NCBI RefSeq assembly: GCF_000005505.3
Contig: NC_016131.3
Location: 36,295,001-36,359,000 of the forward strand
Origin: Brachypodium distachyon
Lineage: Eukaryota; Streptophyta; Magnoliopsida; Poales; Poaceae
Length of the DNA: 64,000 nt
Direction of reading: 5' to 3'
The notes under the pieces were generated by a model. It had not been told where the DNA came from and ran no database searches. It worked only from the letters and a program-made list of their open reading frames with translations. The translations under genes and the position numbers were made by a program. Below, one piece after another: positions 35,334 to 47,520 of the stretch. Position 1 is the stretch's first letter. Every line of letters starts with the position of its first letter.

Positions 35334-37021
35334 GCCCGCACCGGGAGCGGGTGCTACGGTGGTTGACCCCGACTCTGACGTCGGGGTTACGGGGACGGCA
35401 GAGGAGCCGGAGGCAATCCCCACGCCAAGCCCTGCTGCGCCGGCCGTAGTGGCGGCGGTGATCCGGCGACGCGCGAGCGGATGCAGATGCCACTGGCGCG
35501 GATTCTTCTGCTGCCCCGCAAGGGGCGGTCCCTGCCGGGGGCGCGTCAACCTCGCCAGCCCCGTAGTCCCCGGGCGCGGGTGAGGGGGAGGTTGCGGAGG
35601 AGGAGCAACGGGAGCTCTACCGGTCGTCCCAGAAGAGGAGCTCTACCGGCGGCTGGAGACTCAGCGCGCCGAGCTCCAAGGAGCTCTGGACTCGCTGGTG
35701 GCAGCTCAGGGGAAACCAAGAAGGAGCACGCCGAGGTGCTCGCAGTGGCCCAGGCTCAGATCGACGAGAAGAGCGATCTGATCGCCAACTATCTCGGCGA
35801 GATCCAAGGCCTGCGCGTCAAGCTGGAGGTGCAGATCAGGGCCACCGAAAGCGCGGTGGACGCGTCAGCCCGGCACGAGATCCATCTCAACGCCGCCAAG
35901 GACAAAGCGGCCCGGCTCGAGACCGGGCGGGCCACTGTCCGGGAGGAGCTCGCCAAAGCCGGTGAGGACAACGCGACTCAAGCCGTGGAGCTCGCGTCGC
36001 TGGCGAGCCGCCTCCGCAAGGCCAAGAAGGCCACACTCGACGCCCGGCTCCATCACGGCACGTTGATCGGGCCACGGTAGCTGGAGACCAAGAAGCTGCT
36101 CAAGATCGCCCAAGCGCTGCGTGACCTGCTGCCTCGGTTCCAACTGCAGGCCGCGGAGGTGGATGGCACGGACGTCTCCACGCTGATCCCGTTCTTCTTC
36201 GACTTGGTAGGGAAGTTCGGGGCGCTCGACGTCTGGATCGCCAAGTTTGGCGCTAACGAGGTTGCCAACTACGCCTGGGAGGTTGCCGGGACGAGCGAGG
36301 ACGAACCCACCCACACTCAGGCGGTGAGTGGGTTTGTCGACGAGGTGGTCGAGCGGATGCAGCGGAAGCCGGACCCCGAGTCGTCCCCGGAGCCCCCGGC
36401 GGAGGATGCCGGCAACTAGCCCCTGCCGGCCTTTGCTGTTTCCTTGTTTACCTTCTTTTGCTTTCGTTCCTGCAAGCACGGCGCTTGGCGCCATTTGAAC
36501 AATTACCGTTTCATTAGTTCGCGTAATCATTTGCTACTTTGTTAACCTAGTTCTTTAGTTCTGCTTAATCCTGTTCCTTGCCCCTGGGGCTGCCTCGCGC
36601 GGTGGATCCCTTCGCCCTTGTGTGTTGTGCTTTGTGTTGTTGGGGACTCGCGCGCCTCACCCTTGACCAGACCAGGGACCCAGGATGGACCCGCCGTGCC
36701 GACCTGGGGCCAAGCAGCAGCGGCGAGCCACTCCGCTTGCGGGGTAATTACACCAAGCCATGCCCTCCCGGGGCGGACCCGGAAGCCGCACCGGGAGCGC
36801 ACTCCCCCCACAAGCATCCTTCTAACACCCCAGCCACACGCAGGTTTCGGGGCCACACTTAGCGAGGTAGAGTTCTGTTTCGTTTAGTTCTCAGAGAGTC
36901 TACCGTTCAGGTTCAAGCGCTTAGCTTTTCGTTTGGTCTCGTGCTCGGTACGCTTGCCGAAAGGGTGCGCCTGGTATGCCGCCCCTGAGACAGCCTGTTT
37001 GAAGGATGCGGCAGGAACACC

Positions 37022-37645
37022 GAGGCAGGATCGCCGCTAGCGACAAGCGCCAATGACGATGCTCCCGCCGCGTCTCCGCTGCGACCCTCGCCTTTGGAAG
37101 AGCCCTTGCTTTCGGAGGAACCTGTTCCGAGGCGTGCAATAGGGACGCCGTGACATCCTCGCCACCACTGGTAGCCGCGGGTGGCAAAGACATCACGGCG
37201 TCCCCACAGCAGCCCTCACTGCTTGGGGAAAGTGTACTTGAGGGACGCAGCAGGGACGCTGGGGTGGGCCGGAGCGAACGGCAAACGCCGGCACCGGCGC
37301 CGTCACAGCATCGTTGCGAGGACCCTCGCCTCCGGAGGCGCCCTCGGGAGGGGTGCGGCAGGGACACTACAGTCGTGCACCTGTCAGCGCTGAGCGCTGA
37401 TTGAATGCACCCCCAAAGTGTCTCCGCCGCAACCCTCGCCCCGGAGCCGCTCACTAGACGAGGTGTGGCAAGGACAGGGCGGCAGTGCATCCGCCGGCGC
37501 CGAGCGCTGGTGGGATGCACTACCACCGTGTCTCTGCGTCACCCCTTCGAGTGGGCTCGGTGGAGGGATGCGGCAAGGGCGCGACGGCAGTGCACCCGTC
37601 GGCGCTGGGCGCTGATGGCATGCACTACCATCGCGCCTTTGCAGT
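37022..37645. repeat. Array of six palindromic repeats (Tat2)
   Basis: Six inverted repeats of about 55-65 bp, spaced about 110 bp: about 37022, 37143, 37255, 37366, 37475 and 37579. In the second, the arms GGACGCCGTGACATCCTCG and the reverse complement of CAAAGACATCACGGCGTCC pair almost fully. The last is the reverse complement of the first palindrome of the Tat3 array. Confidence 0.75.
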
Positions 37646-37828
37646 ACCGCTCGCCTTCGCAGCCTCTTCCTTGGCTTCGCTCTTAGCCGTTCCATGGCAG
37701 GGACGCCCCTTTTATAGGCGCGGGAGAGGGGCTTGCCACCACGCGCGCCGGGTCAACGCAGCATACGTGGCGCCCCGCCCCTTGGGGTGCGGTACGGTCC
37801 TCGCCACTCCGCATGCCAAGTTGCTGTG

Positions 37829-37833
37829 GCACA
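37829..37833. other. Target site duplication of element B, 3' LTR side
   Basis: GCACA next to the LTR at 37834. Its reverse complement TGTGC is at 51817-51821, beside the displaced half of the 5' LTR. Confidence 0.75.
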
Positions 37834-40681
37834 TGAAGTGACCGCCCCCGTACCGGGTCGACTCACTAGCACACACAGTTACATGATGAAATATCCAGAA
37901 ACAAAGGTCAAAGTACTTTATTACATCGCATCATCCAGAATTTAATAATACTTACAACCTTGCATAACCCTTTGGGTCAGCATAACAGATAGAGTTTCAA
38001 GAAAACAAAATATTGTTTCACAAACGGTAGTGGAAAAAGGTGGAGCAAATTGGCCACAACTACTCCCAAAGGAGAGAGCATGACCCAAAGAACATCGACG
38101 AACCTCACTCTTCGTCAGATTCACCTGCATTATTAATTGCAGCCACTACGTGGTCAATATATTGAATGTATTGGCAAGTTCACCAGAGTTATAAAAGGGC
38201 CTACCAAGTACATGCATCTTTTGGATATGTGGGGTTTGGCTATTTGCATAAAAGTATCAATGTTTCATCCTATCATTTTTAACCAAATAGTTTTATTTCT
38301 ATTGGACACGGGGTAGAAACACCAATGCTCCTATTAACCTAGGCACATTGAGTAGACACATCAATGCTCCTACCCAGTTCAATTCATTCGTTTTATTATG
38401 AAATTGGAATGAGTGAGACTTTCCTTACAACCCCCAAATCTAGTCGCTCATAATTGTCCATAACCAGGGACATGGCTAAGTACTTAGTTTGACACTCTCG
38501 AGAGGTTGTACACATTCCCCACAAGAAATCGACGTGTTAATCCTTTGCTGTCCTCAGGGTAGAGTAGCAACGGCATCGACTACAGGAATTTTCAGAACAT
38601 AATCCCCCAGACCACCTGAGGGACGCGCCCCCACCTACACTGCTACATACCGATGTTACATCAGATGCGGGTTCATATTTCTTACATCCATCCTGGCAGA
38701 GCCCATAATACCATGTGGTTGTACTGGAAGCTACTAAAAAGGAAACTAGTCTAGTCTCTGGTTACCCCGGGTGGCATCCCACATTTGCGACGCAGGCGCT
38801 CCCATAGAAAAGGCGAGACGACTCATAGAAATGGACCTGACGTCGCATACATCTCAAATACTCAAAGCAGCCCACCCAGGACGGTTCATTGAATTACTTG
38901 TTTTGCCATACACTAGGAAAACTATACTTTAATTCAATATTATCACATTTTAATAATACCAACCCTCGTATACTAACATAGCATAGCATTTACTACTACG
39001 TTGGCAATTGGTGGTGAGGACATGGCAAGGGTATCCTATATTACTAGGAGAGATCATAGCTAGCATAGATACAATAATAATCCTAACAATGCAACTAAAA
39101 AAAAACTAGTGCATAATAAAATAATATGATGATGGTCAAAGTGAACTTGTCTTGATAGCAGTTGGTATTCAAGCACTCTTCGCAATCACACAGTTCGCTC
39201 TCCGAGAAAACTAAACAAATACAAACAATGCATACTTAAACATACAATACAATCAAAAAGAGATATATACCATGATGCAATGCAAAACATGTGACATGAT
39301 TGGGTTGATTTTATTCGGGCGATCAACTGGTCCAAAGCATTAGCAATTAAAATAAGTGCATTAGGTTTAAAAACATAATGCAAAAACTTGGGATTAAAAC
39401 CCTAATACAAGGTTTTATTGGCATAAGCCAATTAATTTAATTCAAAATATTTATTTCTCTATCCCAATGGACAGAGGACAATAAAAAAAATATAGGCACT
39501 GGTTTCAATTAAAAAGGATTTCCAAACAAAAAGATATGATTTAAATGGCATTAAAAGCCTTTCTGTAATTTGACTGTGGTTAAGTGATTAAAAATTAAAT
39601 TTAAACTATGCCAAAAGATTATAAAGGTCAAGAGCTTTCCAGAAAGGTAAAATTTGTCAATTTAGGCCAAAGGGTTTAAAAGTTATGATCATTTGATGTT
39701 CTAGGGGCTTTTCTGCAAAACTGCCATTTATTTAAACTGGGAATTAAGTTTTCATTTTAATCAGGGACACGGGGCGTGATCTGATTCGCGCGTACTGGTT
39801 CGGGTTGGGATTAAATCGGAGCCGTCAGATCTCACTTAAAGGGGATCGGGCGGCCCAGATCGCGTACCGGTTCGGTGAGTTAAGTGATCTAATTCGAGCT
39901 TACCGGCGGCGGCGCTAGGTTTCCGGCAAAGTCTCTGGCGACGTGAGGACGCGGCGGCGGGCGTTTTTGGTGAGGTCTCGGGTCGGGGAAGAGCGCGAGA
40001 GATGCGGCTTGGCGAGGCAGAGACGTCGGTGGCGTCGGTGAGGCTCGGGGATGACGGAGTGCTTGCCTAGGACGACGAAGAGGTGGCGGCCGGCGGTGGA
40101 GCTTCGGTCGTTGGCGACCACGGGCTGCGGTGCACCATGAACCAAATGAAGCGCGTCACAAGGTGAGCGAGGGTGAGAGGAAGTCGAAGGGGCAAGCGGT
40201 GTCGAAGATTACCCTTCCTGTCTCCGGCGGCGAGCGAGGAAGTGGCGGCGACAGGGGCGAGCGACGGCGAGGAACCGCGGCGGTGTGCGCGCAGGATTTG
40301 CGAAAGCGAAAGAGGGGAAAGATGAGGGGGAGCTCGGGCTTTATAAGGACGCGGGCGGCAGGCTGCAGGGATCACGGAGCTGATGGGCGCGGTGGGGATG
40401 GCGTGCGGATTCGGCGGTGCGGACGCGGCGGCGTGACGGGCAGGGGCTTTCCCTGCGGGGAAGACGACCCTGACAGGGGCAGGGGCTTTCCCTGCACGCG
40501 CACACCTGGGCCGGTCTGGCTCGGGCGGTTCAAATCTTGGATGAAACACCTAAGGTTTAAATATAAATAAAATCTTTTTAAAGCCTTTTTGGAATTCAAA
40601 TCTTGATTCAAGAATGCAAATGTGGCATGATGCTCATGAGTGCAATGCATATGAAAGAGTTTGAATTTTTTGGATGTTACA
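37834..40681 (-). repeat. Element B 3' LTR
   Basis: 2848 bp, minus orientation, from TGTAACATCC (40681) to GGTCACTTCA (37834). It lacks about 33 bp near 37865 and several hundred bp near 40530 that are kept in the related copy at 51822-54232. A minus-strand TATAAAG lies in the GGGCTTTATAAGGACGCGG stretch at about 40340-40347. The family motif near 39135 has one change (GACAAG). Confidence 0.85.
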
Positions 40682-40698
40682 GACCTAACCCCCTCTTC
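40682..40698 (-). other. Element B polypurine tract
   Basis: The minus strand reads AGAGGGGGGTTAGGTC next to the 3' LTR, as in element A. Confidence 0.75.
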
Positions 40699-43200
40699 TG
40701 TCTTGACTGAGCTACCTTCAGCCTGTCTCGGATGAGTCTAACCTTTTCCTCGGCATCCTTTATCATATCCGGACCGAATAGGCCACGGTCTCCTACACCA
40801 TCCCATAACAATGGTGTTCTGCACTTCCTTCCATACAAAGCTTCAAACGGTGACATTCCTATGCTGGCTTGGAAACTGTTGTTGTACGAGAATTCTACAT
40901 ACGGTAGATTGTCATCCCAACTGGATCCATAATCTAGAGCGCAGGCTCTCAGAATATCCTCGAGGATTTGATTTACTCTCTCGGTCTGTCCATCTGTCTG
41001 CGGATGAAACGTTGTACTGAATTCCAGTCTCATTCCTAGAGACTCATGTAGCTGTCCCCAAAATCTTGAGGTAAATTGGGTACCTCTGTCTGAAACTATT
41101 TCCTTGGGTACTCCGTGTAAACACACTATTCTGGACATGTAGCGTTTCGCTAACTGAGCACTGGTGTATGTAGTCTTTACCGGTATAAAGTTGGCAACCT
41201 TGGTCAAACGGTCAACCACTACCCATATGGAATCATATCCTAATCTGGTCCTTGGTAAACCGGTGATAAAGTCCAAGCCTACTTTATCCCACTTCCAGTA
41301 TGGTATTGGCAGTGGTCTTAGCAATCGTGCTAGTTTCTAGTGTTCTGGCTTAACTCTGCTGCACACATCGCACAACTCAATAAATTCTGCGATGTCTCGC
41401 TTCAATCCGGACCACCAAAATGTTTCCTTTAGGTCCATGTACATCTTCGTGTTTCCAAGGTGGATTGAGTACGGTGAGTCGTGGGCTTCTTGCAGTATCA
41501 ACTTTCTGATTTCCAGATCCTGCGGTACGCAAATGCGTTTTCCGAACCATATGTTACCCTGGTCGTCTTCTCGAAAATCTTTGGCCTTTCCGGTAATCAT
41601 ATTCTCTTTTATTTCCAAGTCACCCTTCCGTGCTTCTCTAATCTTATCCAGCAACACGGGCTATACTTCCAAAGTGGCTAAATAACCTTCCGGTACTATT
41701 TCCAGTCTGAGGTCTTTGAATTGTTCGCATAACTCTGGCGGTAATTCCCCAACTATCAGAGCATTCACATAGCCCTTGCGGCTCAAAGCATCGGCTACCA
41801 CATTAGCCTTGCCTGGATGGTATTGCAAGTTCAGATTATAATCTTTTATCAGCTCAAACATCTTCTCTGCCTCAGATTTAACTCCTTCTGGGTGAATATG
41901 TACTTCAGGCTCTTGTGATCAGTAAACAACTCACAGTGTTTCCCCATCAGGTAGTGTCTCCAGGTCTTTAAGGCGTGCACTACCGAGGCCAATTCCAAAT
42001 TATGCGTGGGGTAGTTGCCTTCATGGCTCTTTAGTTGGCGTGAAGCGTACGCTACAACTCTTCTCCCCTGCATTAACACTCCTCCCAATCCTTGACGTGA
42101 GGCGTCATAGTATACTTGAAAATCCTCTTGCAGGTCAGGTAAAATGAGGATGGGTGCAGACACTAGTCTTTTCTTCAATTCCTGGAAGCTCTCTTCACAT
42201 TTCTCATTCCAGGCAAACTTCTTCTCCTTCTTTAAGAGCTCAGTCATGGGTTTTGCTATTTTGGAGAAATTCTCAATGAACCTACGGTAGTAACCAGCAA
42301 GTCCAAGGAAAAGGTGGACTTCTCCGACGTTCTTTGGTGCCTCCCATTCTGTAACTGCTGCAACCTTAGCTGGGTCAACAGCTACTCCGACTCCTGACAC
42401 TATGTGTCCAAGGAAGCTAACTTCTGACAACCAAAAGTCGCACTTGCTAAATTTGGCATTTGTGCGCTCTCAGCTTCTCCAAAATCATGCGCAGATGCTG
42501 CTCATGCTCTTCTTTGCTCTTGGAATACACCAAGATATCATCGATGAAAACCACGACAAACTTGTCCAAGAATTCCATGAACACCTTGTTCATCATGTTC
42601 ATGAAGTATGCAGGCGCATTGGTCAAACCAAAAGGCATCACAGTGTACTCATAAAGTCCATAGCTAGTGGTGAAAGCTGTTTTGGGAATATCTGCTTCTC
42701 GGATCTTCAGCTGAAAATATTCTGATCTCAGATCGATCTTTGAGAACACTTGAGCTCCCTTCAATTGATCGAAAAGATCATTGATTATGGGCAAACGATA
42801 TTTATGCTTTATCGTCACCTCATTTGGTGAACGATAGTCAATACACATCTGTTGGCTCTTGTCCTTCTTTTCTACAAACAGGACAGGTGCTCCCCAGGGT
42901 GATGAACTGGGGCGGATGAAACCTTTTGACAGCTGCTCGGCAAGCTGTTTCTTTAATTCCTTTAACTCATCCATAGCCATCTTATATGGTCTCTTGGCTA
43001 TGGGTCGGCCACTTCCTGGCATTAACTCAATGAGAAACTCAACGTCACGGTCCGGTGGCATGCCTAGTAATTCCTTTGGAAATACGTCCGGGTATTCCTT
43101 TACTATTGGTACTTCGTCCATGCTAACCGCCTTAAGAGCATTAACCTTGGGTTTCTTAACTACATGGGTTGACTTGTACCGAATGCGTCTTTGGTCAGGG
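40699..43200 (-). pseudogene. Element B pol, chromodomain deleted
   Basis: RT ([37 protein letters not shown] near 42540) has DLRSEYF where element A has DLRSGYF. A deletion and frameshift near 42460 precede [10 protein letters not shown]. RNase H lies at about 42190-41770 ([36 protein letters not shown]), with a frameshift near 41860 and a stop near 41665. Integrase runs at about 41657-40700 with a stop near 41337 ([42 protein letters not shown]). It then stops shortly after KVAQSRQK: compared with element A about 525 bp coding for the integrase C-terminus and chromodomain are deleted, joining pol to the PPT. Confidence 0.9.
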
Positions 43201-44707
43201 GTTGTAAGCGTGACAGTCCTCTAGGCACAGTCTACTAATCCTTCATACAAGGTCAACCAGTCCATACCTAGGATTAGGTCCAGACCTCAGGAGTCTATCA
43301 ATATGAGGTCAGAGGGAAAAGTGTGCCTCCCAATACTTAGGGGTAGCTGGTGGCGGTGTCGGGTTGCTACAATTGTCCCACCCGGTGAGTTCACTTTCAT
43401 GGGTCTACCCATGGTCTCAGAGGGTAGTTTGCCTCTTTCTACCAATACTCTTGAAATGAACGAATGTGATGCACCAGTGTCAAATAGAACTAGTACTTCA
43501 AAATCATTAACGTGGAAAGTGCCAAGTATGATACCTGGTTCTCGGTGATCTCTTCCACGTCCACGTGATTCACGTGGCCCTTCTGGAACGGATTGGGCTT
43601 GCTTCCAATGCTATCCTGGTTCTCCGGGCAGTTGGTGGCATAGTGTCCCAGTTTGTGACACTTGAAGCACTCCACCTTGCTCAGGTCCTTGTTGGCGTTG
43701 TGGTTCTGACCATTGTTCTGGTCGTTGCCGTTGTTCCTGCCATTGCCGTTGCCATTGGTGGGCCTTGGGCAAGTAGACGGATGCTGATGCTGATGGGGCC
43801 GGTTCCCATTGCCACCCTGGTGGTGGTGTCCTTGGCTTCCCTGGCGGTGGTGGTGACCATTACCTCCACTGCGGTGGCTGTTATGGTTCCCGTTCCTGCT
43901 CAAGGAGGTGCCGCCGCTTCCATCATAGGAGGTTCGCTGCTTCTGGTGCGGGCCAATGTGAGAGCCTCCTTGGTGAAGTCTCTTCTTGCGGCTCTCCATT
44001 TGGGTGAGCTTGCTTTCCAAAATGATGGCCTTGTCGATCAAGGACTGGTAGGTGGGGGTGTAAGCAACAGCAAGTTGAACCGACAGCTCGTCGTTCAGAC
44101 CGTCCAAGAACTTCTCTCTGCGCTTGGCATCGGTGTTCACATCGTTCAGCGCGTAGCGGGACAGCTGGTTGAAAACTTCTATATATTCCGACATAGAGCG
44201 GCCTCCCTATCGCAGTCTGTGAAACTCTTTCTTTTTCAGACTGAGCACCCCCGCAGAGATGTGGGCGGTGCGGAAGGCTTCCTGGAACATGTCCCAGGTG
44301 ACGTTCTCGATGGGGGTGGTGATCTGAAAATTCTCCCACCAAGATGTTGCGGGTCCCTCAAGCAAGTGAGCTGCAAACCTCATTTTCTCTTCATCATTGC
44401 AGTTGATGGTGACCAAATTCTTGTGGACTGAACGAAGTCAGTCGTCAGCGATAATGGGCTCAGTGGAGCTGGAAAAGGTAGGCGGGTGCAATCTCAGCAA
44501 TCTGGTCAGCATATCCACTTGAGGTGGGTGGTGCTGCTGGTTGTTGTTTTTCTGCTGATTGTTGTTGTTGTTGGCCATTTGCTAACTAATCAACTGCAGA
44601 AACTAGGTCTGCGCGGCCAACAGTTGCTACATGGTGGCAGCATTCCCGTCTACTTCGGCATTGCCGGCCTCAGCGTTGTTGGCGGGGTTTTGGGGTCTCG
44701 GAGGCAT
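43201..44707 (-). pseudogene. Element B gag and protease
   Basis: It starts at ATG 44707 and has stops where element A has sense codons (near 44632, 44605 and 44440). The capsid-like region (FAAHLLEGPATSWWENF, SLKKKEFHRL), the His/Gly/Asn-rich region and the zinc knuckle CFKCHKLGHYATNC share one frame from about 44190 to 43550, unlike element A. A frameshift near 43545 precedes the protease (VLFDTGASHSFIS at about 43490-43450). Confidence 0.88.
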
Positions 44708-45007
44708 TTGTTTAGGGTAGCATAGATGAGGATATAGATAGAATAGAGTTAAGAATGTCTAAAACCCCCACAAAACCATATATTAACACAAGCATATCTC
44801 AATCATACACTCAAGCATTCATAAAAAAAAGGTTTTGAAAAAGATAGCAAATCACACTTGTTCACGATGGGACACTACCCATAAATAAAAGAGTATGGAA
44901 AAAGCAAACGGTCTACATTGCCATACACATAGATTGTATGGTCCATGACTATCTCGCAATATTGATAACGATAAAAACTGATAACAACTAGCAGGCATCG
45001 ACTAGGA

Positions 45008-45894
45008 CTAGGAAGGTGTGGCTGATGTCGCGGCTCCATTAGCCCTCTTCTTGGAGCGGGTGTTGGAGGTAGGGGTGTCAATCTCGTGGACCTCCTGGGG
45101 CTCTTCCTCCTCAGTCGGTACTCCCTCCTGAGGCTCCATCTCCTGATCCTGCGGTGGAGGTGGGGTCTGAACAGGCGCCGGTGCGGTAGCTGGCGCAGCG
45201 GCGGGTGCGGGTGCGGCTGCAGCAGCGGCTGCTTCGATGAAAGCCTTGAACTGCTCGCAGCCTGATCTCTCTCATACTTCAGCTGGTCAATGGCGCCTCC
45301 CATGTTGAGGATACTGTTCTACAGCAATGCCTTGTCCTCCTACCATTGGGTCTTCTCCTCCAGCAGATTAGCGACTAGCTTCTCCGCATCATCAGCTCTG
45401 GTCATTTCCTCACCGAGGCAGGTCTCCAGATTCTCGGTGTTCTTCTCCATGCTCTCAAACTGGGCGGCCACCTTGGACACCTCCTGGTCGTCGGCTGCTG
45501 GCACAGCCTGGCACGTGTGGTTCCGCCTTCCAAAGAGACAGAAAGGGGAGTCCTCGGGAAACTCGGGCCGATAGTCCCGGCACACCTGTGCGAAGGCGCA
45601 CTGCATGGCGAACTGAAGGCCTTGCTCGAAGGTGCGGTAGCGGGTGATGAAGGAGATATCCGGAGTAGCAGGCGCGATCTCACGCCCGCGGATCTTCGCC
45701 TCAATCTCCCACCGTGGCTGCCATCCTTCTGGCACGGCGGACTGGACTCGACCTCTGAACCTGGGAGGTGGTAGGTCGAGGAACGCACATAGTGCCGCCA
45801 AAGGGACACTGAACAACTGCTCGTCGTCGGTGGAGGGGTAGTAGACGCGGGTGAACGGCGGCACGTTGCCGAAGGGTGGTGGTGGGCTTTCCAT
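45008..45894 (-). pseudogene. Element B ORF0: extra sense ORF upstream of gag
   Basis: The ATG at 45894 opens a protein closely matching the element A ORF0 over the first 125 residues (NVPPFTRVYYPSTDDEQLFS, FLDLPPPRFRGRV, FEQGLQFAMQCAFAQVCRDY, RFG/CLFGRRNH) and the coiled coil (FESMEKNTENLETCLGEEMT, EEKTQW). Stops near 45337 and 45320 and a deletion of about 10 bp near 45260 break it. Beyond them the frame resumes with the acidic tail (EPQEGVPTEEEEPQEVHEID), NTRSK and a TAG at 45008, matching the element A end. At A/B differences the protein character is kept, which suggests past selection. Function is unknown. Confidence 0.78.
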
Positions 45895-46321
45895 CTATAG
45901 AAACCAAAGAAGGAAAGGTAAGGGAGTGTCAGTGACATGATCAAAAGGTCGGATGTATGTAGAATAAAAGATAAAGGTAGAAGAGTGGATAAAATGACCA
46001 GAATTATAATTAAAGGTGGAATTGCAAATAAAATTTGGATGCATGATAATATGTGTATAACATGACAACATGATTATAGTGGTGGTTGGTATAATAAACA
46101 AAAAGAAGATATGCATCTGTGGTATAATGGCATGGTATTTGGTTTATATGTAAAATAAATCAACAAACATGTCATGCATATGTAAGATGTAAATGCAATG
46201 ATTTAGATGAATAGGGATAAGGAATAAAATATTTATAAAGATCAGATAGGGATAAGAAATATTCCTAAGGTTTGGTCTTATCCTAATCCAAGCTAGGATC
46301 ACGTTCCTACAGACAACACAT
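45895..46321 (-). other. Element B untranslated leader
   Basis: An AT-rich region between PBS and ORF0, about 430 bp, similar to 23912-24366. No ORF or clear motif is seen. Confidence 0.5.
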
Positions 46322-46334
46322 TGCTCTGATACCA
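46322..46334 (-). other. Element B primer binding site (tRNA-iMet)
   Basis: The minus strand reads TGGTATCAGAGCA, two bases after the 5' LTR terminus, the usual initiator-Met tRNA complement. Confidence 0.88.
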
Positions 46335-46336
46335 TC

Positions 46337-46974
46337 TGAAACGACCGCCCCCGTACCGGGTTCGATCTCTGTGTTACTGTGCTAGTTCCTAGATCGACTC
46401 ACTAGCACACACAGTTTCTTGATGAAATATCCAGAAACAAAGGTCAAAGTACTTTATTACATCGCATCATCCAGAATTTAATAGTACCTACAACCTTGCA
46501 TAACCCCTTGGGTCAGCATAACAGATAGAGTTTCAAGAAAACAAAATATTGTTTCACAAACGGCAGCAGAAAAAGGTGGAGCAAATGGGCCACAACTACT
46601 CCCAAAGGAGAGAGCATGTTAGAATGTAAGCACATGACCCAAAGATCATCGACGAACCTCACTCTTTGTGAGATTCACCTGCATTATTAATTGTAGCCAC
46701 TAAGTGGTCAATACATTGAATGTATTGGCAAGTTCACCAAAGTTATAAAAGGACCTACCAAGTACATGCATCTTTTGGCTATGTAGGGTTTGGCTATTTG
46801 CATAAAAGTATCAATGTTTCATCCTATCATTTTTAACCAAATAGTTTTATTTCTATTGGACACGGGGTAGAAACATCCATGCTCGTATTAATCTAGGCAC
46901 ATTGAGTAGACACATCAATGCTCCTACCCAGTTCAATCCATTCGTTTTATTATGAAATTGGAATGAGTGAGACA
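46337..46974 (-). repeat. Element B 5' LTR, distal 638 bp
   Basis: From GGTCGTTTCA (46337) the LTR runs to GGAATGAGTGAGAC and breaks at 46974, where the Tat2 gag begins in plus orientation. The missing proximal part is at 51822-54232. The first codons of the Tat2 gag frame come from this LTR. Confidence 0.85.
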
Positions 46975-47520
46975 AACCCTGCCCCGCAGGGAGTCCCGGG
47001 AGGCGAAGACCCGGAGGGTTCCTCGGACTCGTCGCCCACCGTCACGCGAGGTGACGCGTGGGGCATCTTGAATGCCCGCCAGCAGGAGGATCTGCGTCAG
47101 CGCCTGGAGCACTGGCGCCGGCACGAGGTAGAGAGCAAACGCCCGGAGGACCAGGAGGATGCTCCTATGGGCCCCGAGGATGGCTGCACCGCGTTCACGC
47201 GCGAGCTGCGGCGGGTGACATGGCCCCGCAAGTTTCGATCGCCCGCGCTCGGTACGTATGATGGGACCGTGAATCCCAAGGATTTCCTCCTGACCTATAC
47301 GTTGGGGATGCAAGCCATCGGCGCCGACGACAAGGTCAGAGCCAACTGGTTCCCGATGGTCCTGAAAGGATCAGCGAGAACCTGGCTGCTCCACCTGCCT
47401 GCTGAGTCCATCGCTAGTTGTGCGGACCTGAGCAAGCAGTTTGTGAGCGCATTCCAGGGCGGCTACAAGCGTCCAGGAACCATGGCGGACCTGCACACTC
47501 TAGTGCAAAAGCCTCCGGAG
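46975..47520 (+). pseudogene. Tat2 gag fragment
   Basis: An acidic N-terminal stretch, then RELRRVTWPRKFRSPALGTY, DGTVNPKDFLLTYTLGMQAI, MVLKGSARTWLLHLPAESI and FVSAFQGGYKRPGTMADLHT, typical of Tat/Athila gag (retrotransposon gag domain). It breaks off near 47515, joined to RT without zinc knuckle or protease, so a large internal deletion occurred. It lies inside the inverted block, hence plus strand while the Tat2 3' half is on the minus strand. Confidence 0.85.

Larger units (their letters stand above)
34653..36419 (+). pseudogene. Tat2 antisense ORF, second part with two likely introns
   Basis: It resumes after the CTACC duplication with an Ala/Pro/Thr-rich segment (one frameshift near 34695), then a basic stretch (PSKKARVDAG). 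Two GT-AG intervals (35097-35173 and 35245-35333) interrupt it; splicing the first keeps the frame. Downstream come an Ala/Pro/Glu-rich linker, a long coiled coil (about 35640-36060; ETKKEHAEVLAVAQAQIDEK, EIQGLRVKLEVQ, DKAARLETGRATVREEL), a TAG at 36080, and a C-terminal domain (LLPRFQLQAAEVDGTDVS, LDVWIAKFGANEVANYAW, GFVDEVVERMQRKPDPE) ending at 36419. Tat3 carries the same coiled coil and C-terminus at 60617-61544. Plant Transposase_28 proteins often combine such a head with a coiled coil. Confidence 0.72.
36420..37833. other. Tat2 3' spacer (after antisense ORF) with palindrome array
   Basis: No protein gene. The first part (36420-36950) has T-rich 3'-UTR-like sequence for the antisense gene. 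The reverse complement of this region corresponds to 60100-60600 in Tat3. The second part is a palindrome array (37022-37645). It ends at GCACA (37829-37833), the insertion point of element B. Confidence 0.6.
37834..46974 (-). mobile_element. Element B: Tekay-like chromovirus, 5' LTR split by inversion
   Basis: Same layout as element A on the minus strand: 3' LTR (37834-40681), PPT, pol, gag/protease, ORF0, PBS and the last 638 bp of the 5' LTR. The rest of the 5' LTR is at 51822-54232 in the opposite orientation. It was inserted in the Tat2 spacer. Deletions include the chromodomain and the integrase end. Many stops are of CAG-to-TAG or TGG-to-TGA type. Confidence 0.82.
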
